A stretch of DNA of 64,000 nt from Chitinophaga japonensis (lineage in GTDB: Bacteria; Bacteroidota; Bacteroidia; Chitinophagales; Chitinophagaceae), in assembly GCF_007830125.1 (NCBI RefSeq), contig NZ_VLLG01000002.1:1930550-1994549 (forward strand). Reading direction: 5' to 3'. Below are positions 26,634 through 33,789 of this stretch, piece by piece (positions within the stretch are counted from its first letter, which is position 1; each line of letters begins with the position of its first letter). The notes below the pieces were generated by a model. The model had not been told where the DNA came from. It searched no databases and worked only from the letters and a program-made list of their open reading frames with translations. The position numbers were made by a program, and so were the translations under genes.

Positions 26634-27879
26634 CCGGCTGAGCAGGAAATATTTGGTTTACATAGGACTTTTGTTTGCCACAAAGGCGGCCGCACAGGGG
26701 CCCCAGCCTGCCGTGCCCAACGCTATACAACAGGACACGGCGCTGTACGGCTTCTTTGCGCAACTGGAGCAGGCAGACAGCACGGTAGTGAATGTATTGC
26801 ACCTGGGCGATTCCCATATACAGGCGGGCTTTCTGCCGGTGGCCACCGGCGAGGCCCTGCAAAAGGAATTTGGTAATGCCGGCCGTGGCTGGGTATTCCC
26901 CTATAACCTGGCCGGCACCAATGGTCCGGATGACTACCGCTGGCATAGTACGGTAAGATGGAAGGCCAGCCGCGTCATAGACCGGCATAAGGAGGCCGAG
27001 TTGGGGCCGGGCGCTATTGTGATCACCACTACCAGCGCATCGCCGGCCGTGTCTTTTAGTGTGCGGCAAACAAAGGGCCCGGGGGACGAGGTGCATACGG
27101 CGCAGTTGTTCTATGATGCGGGCAATGCCGATTGCAGCGTAGTAGTGCCGGGCGCGCAGGTAATGGTTACACCTGGCCCCTTCGGGGGCTCTGCTACGCT
27201 GGGCAGGGCCACGCTGGAATTCCCGGGCACCGTGCAGTCTTTCCAGGCCAGGTGGGACGACAGGAGCAGCGATCCATTCCGGTTTTACGGGGCCATCCTG
27301 CGGAACGGTCAGAGCGGCATACTGTACCATGCCATTGGCATTAATGGCGCGCAGTACCAGCATTATATGGAGAGCGCCAATACCCTGGCTGCGCAGCTAG
27401 AGGTGCTGCAGCCGCAGTTGATCATCATCTCGCTGGGCACCAATGAGGCCTACGCGGGTTTAAGCGCCGCCGCATTTACGGCACAGATGGACAGCGTGGT
27501 GAGCATGATACAGGCGCAGCGGCCGGAAGCAGCCATCCTGCTTACAACACCGCCGGAGTGCATGCGCACGGTGCGCAGGCCTTACCGTAAAAAAGTGAAT
27601 GGCCGCTACCGCACCTACTACCGCACACGCCACTATACCAACCCGGCCATTGCCATGGTGACCCGCGAAATGGTGAGCTATTGCAGGCGCAAGGGCCTGG
27701 CCTGCTGGAACTTTAACGCGCTGAACAAGGCCCGGGCAGATAGTTTCAGAAGTGGCTGGGCGCCGGATCATATCCACTTTAACGCCAGGGGATACCAGTT
27801 GCAGGGCAAATTATTATACGAAGCATTACACGAAGCATATCAGCAATACCTGGAACAAAAGCATGGAAAAGATAATTGA
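26590..27879 (+). CDS. SGNH/GDSL-family esterase or acetyltransferase (second of two)
   Basis: Residues 19-36 form a signal peptide (KYLVYIGLLFATKAAAQ). Catalytic motifs are HLGDSHIQAG (Ser75), SLGTNEAYAG (Asn285) and PDHIHFNARG (Asp393, His396). Between them lies a β-rich segment (about 140-240), probably a carbohydrate-binding-like insert as in AlgX-type proteins; that reading is inference. The start at 26590 overlaps the upstream SGNH gene, and the 3' end overlaps the MBOAT gene by 17 bp, so the three genes are tightly coupled. Two SGNH paralogues in series suggest a transfer relay or two acceptors. Confidence 0.85.
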   Translation: MNLSRRYTHIQGVIDRLSRKYLVYIGLLFATKAAAQGPQPAVPNAIQQDTALYGFFAQLEQADSTVVNVLHLGDSHIQAGFLPVATGEALQKEFGNAGRGWVFPYNLAGTNGPDDYRWHSTVRWKASRVIDRHKEAELGPGAIVITTTSASPAVSFSVRQTKGPGDEVHTAQLFYDAGNADCSVVVPGAQVMVTPGPFGGSATLGRATLEFPGTVQSFQARWDDRSSDPFRFYGAILRNGQSGILYHAIGINGAQYQHYMESANTLAAQLEVLQPQLIIISLGTNEAYAGLSAAAFTAQMDSVVSMIQAQRPEAAILLTTPPECMRTVRRPYRKKVNGRYRTYYRTRHYTNPAIAMVTREMVSYCRRKGLACWNFNALNKARADSFRSGWAPDHIHFNARGYQLQGKLLYEALHEAYQQYLEQKHGKDN

Positions 27880-29365
27880 TATCGACGTTCAGAAACTGTT
27901 GTCAACACTGCTGTACAACCCGGAAGACCCGGTATTGTTCAACAGTGCGTTCTTCTTTTATTTCTTCGCTTTGTTCCTGCTGTGCTACCTCCTGTTCTCC
28001 GGCAGTAAAAAAGGCCGGGTGTGGGTGTTCACGCTTTTTTCCTTATACTTCTTTTATAAGGCCTGCGGCTACTATGTAGGGTTGGTCATACTGTCCGCCA
28101 TCGTGGACTTTAACCTGGCGCGGTGGCTACACCAGGCGCAGCGCAGGTCCCTGCGGGTGTTCCTGCTGGTGTTCAGCATAGTTGTGAACATAGGGCTGCT
28201 GTTCTATTTCAAGTACACGGATTTCTTTATCGGCATTATCAATGAAGTAACGGCCGGGCATATACGCCCTTTACACCTGCTGCTCCCCATTGGTATTTCA
28301 TTCTACACCTTCGAGAACCTGAGCTACACGATAGATGTGTACCGGCGCGAGATACCGCCGGTAGACGATTTCATGGATTACCTGTTCTTCCTGTCCTTCT
28401 TCCCCAAGCTGATGATGGGCCCTATTGTAAGGGCTGCGGATTTTATCCCGCAGATATCGCAGCGCTATTACCTTACCGCGGAAGATATCGGCACCGGTAT
28501 GTACCTGATCATCAGCGGGCTGTTTAAGAAAATGGTGATCTCGGATTTCATTTACCTCAACTTTGTACAATATATTTTTGACGATCCCTCGAAGCATACC
28601 GGGCTGGAATGCCTGCTGGGCGTATATGGCTATGCGCTGGTCATTTACTGCGATTTTTCCGGCTATTCGGACATGGCCATCGGTATTGCCCGCTGGACCG
28701 GTTTCAGGATACCGCCCAATTTTGAAACGCCTTACCGGAGCGCCAGCATCACGGAATTCTGGCGCCGCTGGCATATTTCCCTTTCCTCCTGGCTGCGCGA
28801 TTACCTGTACATACCGCTGGGCGGCAACCGCAAGGGCAAGGTGCGGCAGTATATCAACCTGGCGCTGACCATGCTGATAGGCGGCTTCTGGCACGGCGCC
28901 AGTTGGAACTTCATTTTCTGGGGCGGCCTGCATGGCACGGCCCTGGCGCTGGACAAGGTGCGGCTTACCTGGCTGAAACGGTCCGGCATGGTGTTCAGCG
29001 GCTGGGGCGCCATACTGCTAAAAGGACTGGGCATACTGCTTACTTTCCATTTCGTATGTTTTTGCTGGATATTCTTTAAGGCCGCCACTTTCCATGATGC
29101 ATGGGCGCTGATACACCAGGTGGCGTATGACTTTCAGCCGGAAATATGGAAAGAGCTGTACCTGGGCTACCGTACCGTGTTTGCACTGATGCTGCTGGGC
29201 TTTGGCCTGCATTTCCTTTCTGCATCCGGCGGGCAGCACGTTATGGAAAAGGCTTTGGCCCGTGTGCCGGTATGGGGCAGTGTAGCCATCCTGGTGATCT
29301 TCATCTGGCTGCTGATTCAGGTAAAGACCACACAACCCATGATCCCCATCTACTTCCAGTTTTAG
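27863..29365 (+). CDS. MBOAT family membrane-bound O-acyltransferase
   Basis: MBOAT proteins (AlgI, DltB, PatA) move acyl groups across the membrane onto envelope polymers. I chose the ATG at 27863 (MEKIIDIDVQ), overlapping the upstream gene by 17 bp. The active-site His344 lies in GGFWHGASWNF. The upstream TEFWRRWHISLSSWLRDY and FFPKLMMGPIVRA motifs are typical of AlgI-like members. About ten or more hydrophobic segments are visible over 500 residues. With two SGNH proteins and a glucosaminidase encoded upstream, O-acetylation of peptidoglycan or a surface polysaccharide is the best inference. Confidence 0.92.
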   Translation: MEKIIDIDVQKLLSTLLYNPEDPVLFNSAFFFYFFALFLLCYLLFSGSKKGRVWVFTLFSLYFFYKACGYYVGLVILSAIVDFNLARWLHQAQRRSLRVFLLVFSIVVNIGLLFYFKYTDFFIGIINEVTAGHIRPLHLLLPIGISFYTFENLSYTIDVYRREIPPVDDFMDYLFFLSFFPKLMMGPIVRAADFIPQISQRYYLTAEDIGTGMYLIISGLFKKMVISDFIYLNFVQYIFDDPSKHTGLECLLGVYGYALVIYCDFSGYSDMAIGIARWTGFRIPPNFETPYRSASITEFWRRWHISLSSWLRDYLYIPLGGNRKGKVRQYINLALTMLIGGFWHGASWNFIFWGGLHGTALALDKVRLTWLKRSGMVFSGWGAILLKGLGILLTFHFVCFCWIFFKAATFHDAWALIHQVAYDFQPEIWKELYLGYRTVFALMLLGFGLHFLSASGGQHVMEKALARVPVWGSVAILVIFIWLLIQVKTTQPMIPIYFQF

Positions 29366-29388
29366 CAGGTTGCAGGACAGGACTGTAA

Positions 29389-29423
29389 TTTCTATTTCAC
29401 ATTTCACATTTTAGATTTTACAT
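29389..29423. repeat. Heptad array (TTCACAT word), single arm, upstream of the porin gene
   Basis: Five consecutive heptads are visible: TTTCTAT, TTCACAT, TTCACAT, TTTAGAT, TTTACAT, all ending AT. A weaker left part (CAGGTTG, CAGGACA from 29366) begins at the MBOAT stop codon but does not pair with the array. The word is the reverse complement of AAATGTG, a circular permutation of the GTGAAAT word at 58152. Confidence 0.75.
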
Positions 29424-29446
29424 TCGTCCTCAAATTATTTACCGAT

Positions 29447-30772
29447 ATGCGAATGACAAAGCACCTCCTGGTGTTGTGCCTGCTATTGCTGTTTTCAGTG
29501 GTTACAAGGGCCCAGTTCCTCACAGACATGATAGATACTACTACTTCTTTGGGAAGAGGAATGTTCTCCATGTACAAGAAGTACGATGCATTGCGTTTTA
29601 GCGGCTATATACAGCCGCAGTTCCAGTGGATTGGCAGCAAGGGAGCGGAAAGCTACGCCGGCGGCGACTTCCCGGAGGCGGTAGATAATCGTTTTATGCT
29701 GCGCCGCGGCCGCCTGCGCGTGGATTACGAGCGCTACAATGAAGAGGGCATGCCGGTAGTGCAGTTTGCTTTCCAGTTTGACGGTACGGAACGGGGCGTG
29801 TTCATACGGGATTTTTACGGGCGTTTTTTCGAGAATAAATGGAATGTGCTTTCCTTAACCACCGGTATGTTTGCCCGGCCTTTCGGTTATGAGGTAAACA
29901 GGTCTTCATCGGACCGGGAAAGCCCGGAGCGCGGGCGTATGTCCCAGATATTAATGAAAACGGAGCGCGACCTGGGCGCCATGCTCTCCTTTGAGCCGAT
30001 GCGCAAGGATCATCCCTTGCGCAACCTGCGTATACAGGCCGGCCTGTTCAACGGCCAGGGCCTGGCCGGTCCTTCGGATTTTGACAGCCACAAGGACCTG
30101 ATAGCCCGCATTTCCCTGAAACCGGTGCCGCTGAATGCGCAGGGCTGGCGCCTGTCGGCCAGCGTTTCCTGCCTGTATGGCGGCATGCAGCAGTTTACCC
30201 GCTACATCTACCGGTCCGGTACCGCCGGAAACGGCCATACCGGCTTCCGGCTGGATTCTGCTGCCGGCAACGAAGGCAGGATTGCGCCCCGGCACTACTA
30301 CGGGGCCGATGCACAGTTGCGGATACCCAACAGGAAGGGGCACACGGAGTTCCGGGCAGAGTATATACGCGGCACCCAAACCTCCACCGCCCTGGGCAGC
30401 GAAACGCCGGGCGAGATACCCGTGGCGGACGACGGCTCCCGCCTGCCCCTGTACATCCGGGAGTTTGACGGCGCTTATTTCTACTTCCTGCAGCACCTGG
30501 GCAGTGAAAAGCACCAGGTAGCGCTGAAATATGACTGGTATGATCCCAACCGGGAACTGGACGGCGGGCAGATAGGCCAGCCCGGCAGCAATACCACGGT
30601 GGCAGATGTACGTTTTGATACTTTTGGCGGCGGTTATCTCTACTACTTTAATCCCCACCTGAAAGTGGTGTTTTGGTATGACCTGGTGCGGAATGAAACG
30701 ACTGACCTGGAAGGATATACGTCAGATATTAAGGACAATGTGTTTACCTGCCGGCTGCAGTACCGGTTTTGA
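29447..30772 (+). CDS. Phosphate-selective porin O/P family outer-membrane protein
   Basis: The protein has a signal peptide (residues 1-23, ending TRAQ) followed by a β-barrel pattern. It starts at RFSGYIQPQFQW, continues through alternating amphipathic strands such as NRFMLRRGRLRVDYE, and ends in a terminal aromatic residue (CRLQYRF), as expected for BAM-inserted barrels. Length (441) and the N-terminal motif fit the OprP/OprO family, which forms anion or phosphate channels in other bacteria. The adjacent convergent genes encode a PhoR-like kinase and its regulator, so phosphate-responsive expression is plausible but unproven. Confidence 0.85.
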   Translation: MRMTKHLLVLCLLLLFSVVTRAQFLTDMIDTTTSLGRGMFSMYKKYDALRFSGYIQPQFQWIGSKGAESYAGGDFPEAVDNRFMLRRGRLRVDYERYNEEGMPVVQFAFQFDGTERGVFIRDFYGRFFENKWNVLSLTTGMFARPFGYEVNRSSSDRESPERGRMSQILMKTERDLGAMLSFEPMRKDHPLRNLRIQAGLFNGQGLAGPSDFDSHKDLIARISLKPVPLNAQGWRLSASVSCLYGGMQQFTRYIYRSGTAGNGHTGFRLDSAAGNEGRIAPRHYYGADAQLRIPNRKGHTEFRAEYIRGTQTSTALGSETPGEIPVADDGSRLPLYIREFDGAYFYFLQHLGSEKHQVALKYDWYDPNRELDGGQIGQPGSNTTVADVRFDTFGGGYLYYFNPHLKVVFWYDLVRNETTDLEGYTSDIKDNVFTCRLQYRF

Positions 30773-30780
30773 CGGTCGCA

Positions 30781-31830
30781 TTAATCCTTTCCTGTTTCCA
30801 GCGTAAACCCGAAGGTGGAGCCTACCTCGGGTTTACTGCGCACGTTAATGGTCTGGTTGTGCGCTTCTATGATATGCTTTACAATGGCCAGCCCCAGGCC
30901 GGTGCCGCCTATATCGCGGCTGCGGGCGCGGTCGGTGCGGTAAAAGCGCTCGAATACGCGGGGTAAATGCGCTTCGGACATGCCGATGCCATCGTCGGAT
31001 ATTTCTACCAGCACCTGCTGATCGTCCATGGTATATACGCTGGCCACCGTATGCCCGTCCGGTTTGCCGTATTTGATGGAGTTATCCACCAGGTTCATCA
31101 GCACCTGCCGTATTTTTTCCTTGTCCGCCTGCACGGCCACCGGTGCTTCACAGCCTTTTTTGATCTGGAATTTGATGCCTTTGGTATTGGCCTTCAGGGA
31201 AAGGGTGTCAAATACGTCTTTCACCAGGTCCTGTATCACAAAGGTCTCTTTGTTGATGGTCATTTCCCCGCTTTCCAGCTTGGATATCTCGTCCAGGTCG
31301 TCTATCAGGTGGCAGAGGCGGTCTATGTTCTTGGTAGCGTTCTTCAGGAATACCTTGTTCACATTCGGGTCCTCGATGGCGCCGTCCAGCAGGGTATGTA
31401 TGTAGCCCTGCACGGCAAAGATGGGCGTTTTCAGCTCGTGGCTCAGGTTCAGCAGGAATTCCTTGCGGAACTCCTCGTTGCGGCGCAGCACGTCCAGCTC
31501 CTCCTTTTTCTGGATGGCCCACTTTTCCACGTCCTCGCTTACCTCGTCAATGGTTTTCAGCGGCAGGATGTTCTTGTTAAAGAATTCCTCCCGTTTGGAG
31601 GCTTTGGTCTGGTAAATGAACTTGTATATCAGCTTTATTTTCCGGTAAATGAAGTTCTGCAAAGTGTAGAGGTACAGGTAGTAAGATACCAGGAAGGTCA
31701 GCACAAAAGCGGTGAGCGTTATTTTCCAACTGCCATCCGCTATGAGGCTGCCAAGCGCAATGACCGCAGACAGTATAAGTGCTGTGAACCCCGCCAGTTT
31801 TTGAGGGGAAAGATTCTTTGCTTTGAACAT
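30781..31830 (-). CDS. PhoR-like membrane sensor histidine kinase
   Basis: I chose the ATG at 31830 (MFKAKNLSPQ), because residues upstream are not conserved in type. Two membrane helices (about 11-32 and 36-55) flank a very short periplasmic loop, so sensing is likely through membrane partners or the cytoplasmic linker. The H-box is LLNLSHELKTPIF with His131. ATPase motifs follow: the N box (QVLMNLVDNSIKYG), DDGIGM and GGTGLGLAIVKHI. The response regulator gene lies upstream on the same strand, separated by 205 bp holding a heptad element. This arrangement matches the PhoR/PhoB pair of Bacteroidota. Confidence 0.9.
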   Translation of the reverse strand: MFKAKNLSPQKLAGFTALILSAVIALGSLIADGSWKITLTAFVLTFLVSYYLYLYTLQNFIYRKIKLIYKFIYQTKASKREEFFNKNILPLKTIDEVSEDVEKWAIQKKEELDVLRRNEEFRKEFLLNLSHELKTPIFAVQGYIHTLLDGAIEDPNVNKVFLKNATKNIDRLCHLIDDLDEISKLESGEMTINKETFVIQDLVKDVFDTLSLKANTKGIKFQIKKGCEAPVAVQADKEKIRQVLMNLVDNSIKYGKPDGHTVASVYTMDDQQVLVEISDDGIGMSEAHLPRVFERFYRTDRARSRDIGGTGLGLAIVKHIIEAHNQTINVRSKPEVGSTFGFTLETGKD

Positions 31831-31890
31831 ACTCCAGAGTGAGTAATTATTGTAATACCGGGAAATTAAGGTAAATTTTTTTAATAGCAT

Positions 31891-32035
31891 AAAACGTAAA
31901 GCAGAAAGCAACGAAGCTATTCGCAAAGTAATGTTGCGCTACAAATAAAGTGAAAAATAAACAGGCGGGGAAAATGCAGATCAACAAACGGCCATCAGCT
32001 TTCTGTTTTGAGCTTTCGGCTTTCTGCTATGCAGC
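31891..32035 (-). repeat. Heptad element (AGAAAGC word) between response regulator and kinase genes
   Basis: On the minus strand the arm after the regulator stop codon reads AGAAAGC, CGAAAGC, TCAAAAC, AGAAAGC (plus-strand 31998-32025). A second arm at 31896-31909 reads GTAAAGC, AGAAAGC on the plus strand. Pairing is partial (about 11 of 14 in the best register). The array begins about ten bases after a stop codon, here on the minus strand, as in the plus-strand examples. Confidence 0.7.
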
Positions 32036-32719
32036 TTACATTTCAAACTTGTACCCCACGCCTTTTACGGTGGTTACCAGGTCTATACCTATTTTCTGGC
32101 GTATTTTGCGGATGTGCACGTCAATGGTACGGTCGCCTACGATCACTTCCGTGCCCCATACCTGGTTCAGGATCTCGTTGCGGAGAAATACCCGCCCGGG
32201 TTTGGAGGCCAGGAGCTGCAGCAGCTCAAATTCCTTTTTGGCCAGTATGATCTCCTGTCCTTTGTAGGTGACGGTGAATTTTTCCCGGTCGATAATGAGG
32301 TCGCCCAGTTGCATCTGCATTTCCTCCGGCTTGTGCAGGCGGCGGAACAGCGCGTTGATACGGCTTACCAGCAGCTTGGGTTTAATGGGCTTGGCGATAT
32401 AATCGTCGGCCCCCATGTTAAGGCCGTCAATTTCGGACTTTTCATCGTTAAGGGCTGTGAGGAACAGCACCATGGTATCTTTGAACTCGGGTATTTTCCG
32501 GATTTCCCGGCAGGTATCGATCCCGTTCTTATTGGGCATCATAATATCCAGCATAATAAGATCGGGCCGGAAGATCTTTGCTTTCTGAATAGCCTCGCTT
32601 CCGTCTTTGGCGGTCACCGTATCATAACCTGCTGATTTGAGGTTGTAGCTGATAATCTCCAGGATATCCATCTCGTCATCCACCACCAATATTTTTCCTA
32701 CTACCGCTTGGTCTATCAT
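32036..32719 (-). CDS. OmpR/PhoB-family response regulator
   Basis: The receiver domain (about 1-125) has the acidic pair Asp14/Asp15 (VVDDE), phosphoacceptor Asp58 in LIMLDIMMPNKNG, and the conserved Thr/Lys in LFLTAL and YIAKPI. The C-terminal winged helix (about 135-227) carries KKEFELLQLLASKPGRVFLR and DRTIDVHIRKIRQKIG, typical of OmpR/PhoB DNA-binding domains. It pairs with the histidine kinase encoded downstream. The upstream region is rich in TTAAC motifs, including a TTAACA/TGTTAA inverted pair at 32771-32791 that could be an autoregulatory site. Confidence 0.93.
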   Translation of the reverse strand: MIDQAVVGKILVVDDEMDILEIISYNLKSAGYDTVTAKDGSEAIQKAKIFRPDLIMLDIMMPNKNGIDTCREIRKIPEFKDTMVLFLTALNDEKSEIDGLNMGADDYIAKPIKPKLLVSRINALFRRLHKPEEMQMQLGDLIIDREKFTVTYKGQEIILAKKEFELLQLLASKPGRVFLRNEILNQVWGTEVIVGDRTIDVHIRKIRQKIGIDLVTTVKGVGYKFEM

Positions 32720-32770
32720 AAATGTGCTTTTGTTAACGATGGCACAAAATTAAACAGCCGTCAGGTTAAG

Positions 32771-32791
32771 TTAACATTATCTAATTGTTAA
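32771..32791. promoter_or_regulatory. TTAACA inverted pair upstream of the response regulator gene
   Basis: TTAACA (32771-32776) and TGTTAA (32786-32791) are perfect inverted repeats, about 52 bp upstream of the regulator start. Further TTAAC or TTAAG words occur at 32735 and 32765. This may be an operator; the sequence alone does not identify the binding protein. Confidence 0.35.
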
Positions 32792-32872
32792 TTCACTGCC
32801 ACCGGGGCTTTCCAACAGTACAAAGATACGGTTTATTGGCGAGATAACCGGGCGCGGCCTATGGTAACATGG

Positions 32873-33622
32873 TTACTTTATATCATTTGTATCCTTATGA
32901 TTTTTATCATTATTCTTCGGGTGCAGGCGCTTCAGGGCATGGGTGATCTCGTTCAGCATTTCTATCTGGGTTTGCTGCAGCTCCAGCACGTCCTGCTGCT
33001 GCCGGATGATCAGGTGGTCTATTTTCTCGTGCAGGATGCGTACTTCCAGTTCGGATTTCAGGTTGATCATATAATCGTTTTTTGCCCTTTGACGATCCTT
33101 TTCCTCCTGGCGGTTCTGGCTCATCATGATCACCGGCGCCTGCAGGGCGGCCAGGCAGCTCAGGATGAGGTTTAGCAGTATGAAGGGGTAGGGGTCAAAA
33201 CCTTTGTTGGCCAGCCAGTACAGGTTGACGCCCATCCACAGGAGTATAAACGCCAGGAACAGGAGGATGAAGGTCCAACTGCCGCCAAAATCAGCTATTT
33301 TATCCGCCAGCCGCTGTCCCGGGCTTAAAGGGGCCCTGGCCGCATCTTCCTCCAGCTTGTCCGTCAGGGTTTCGTGGTCGCGCATTTTTTCCAGCACGGT
33401 TTTTTCCATGGCGGTCAGCTCACTGATCTCCCGGGAGAAGAGCGTCTCGAAATACTGCTGCCGGAACCGGTTCAGCTCTGAAATGGACAGGCTGCATTTG
33501 TTATTGAAATGCGGATGCTCTTTTTTGATCAGTTCCAGCAGCTCCTGCCGGATGGCGTGCCCGGTCACCCTTTCCGTTGTGGGAAAATGGCGCCCTGAAA
33601 TATCGCTGATAAAGGTTTGCAT
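32873..33622 (-). CDS. DUF1003 family membrane protein
   Basis: I chose the ATG at 33622 (MQTFISDISG). The conserved DUF1003 core spans about residues 110-215: RLADKIADFGGSWTF, then two membrane helices (WTFILLFLAFILLWMGVNLY and PFILLNLILSCLAALQAPVIM), then MMSQNRQEEKDRQRAKNDY. The C-terminal 50 residues look like a coiled coil (LEVRILHEKIDHLIIRQQQDVLELQQ). The N-terminal 100 residues are soluble and contain CSLSISELNRFRQQY, seen in longer DUF1003 proteins. Function is unknown. It is divergent from the secreted protein gene at 33790. Confidence 0.85.
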   Translation of the reverse strand: MQTFISDISGRHFPTTERVTGHAIRQELLELIKKEHPHFNNKCSLSISELNRFRQQYFETLFSREISELTAMEKTVLEKMRDHETLTDKLEEDAARAPLSPGQRLADKIADFGGSWTFILLFLAFILLWMGVNLYWLANKGFDPYPFILLNLILSCLAALQAPVIMMSQNRQEEKDRQRAKNDYMINLKSELEVRILHEKIDHLIIRQQQDVLELQQTQIEMLNEITHALKRLHPKNNDKNHKDTNDIK

Positions 33623-33749
33623 ATAAACACTTATGAGTGGTCTGGTGTTAAAGTTGAGTTGCCTGCCGGCAACGCTGCAATTTATCAAACAAAGCCTATC
33701 CGGAAAGCAGCAAATGGCTTGTCAGATCGGGCATTTATGATTTTGGTCG

Positions 33750-33757
33750 TAAATTTG
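33750..33757 (+). promoter_or_regulatory. Candidate -7 box upstream of the secreted protein gene at 33790
   Basis: TAAATTTG matches TAnnTTTG and ends 32 bp before the ATG. Confidence 0.45.
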
Positions 33758-33789
33758 CTGTAAGGGAAAGCGAAAAGTACAATTATTAG

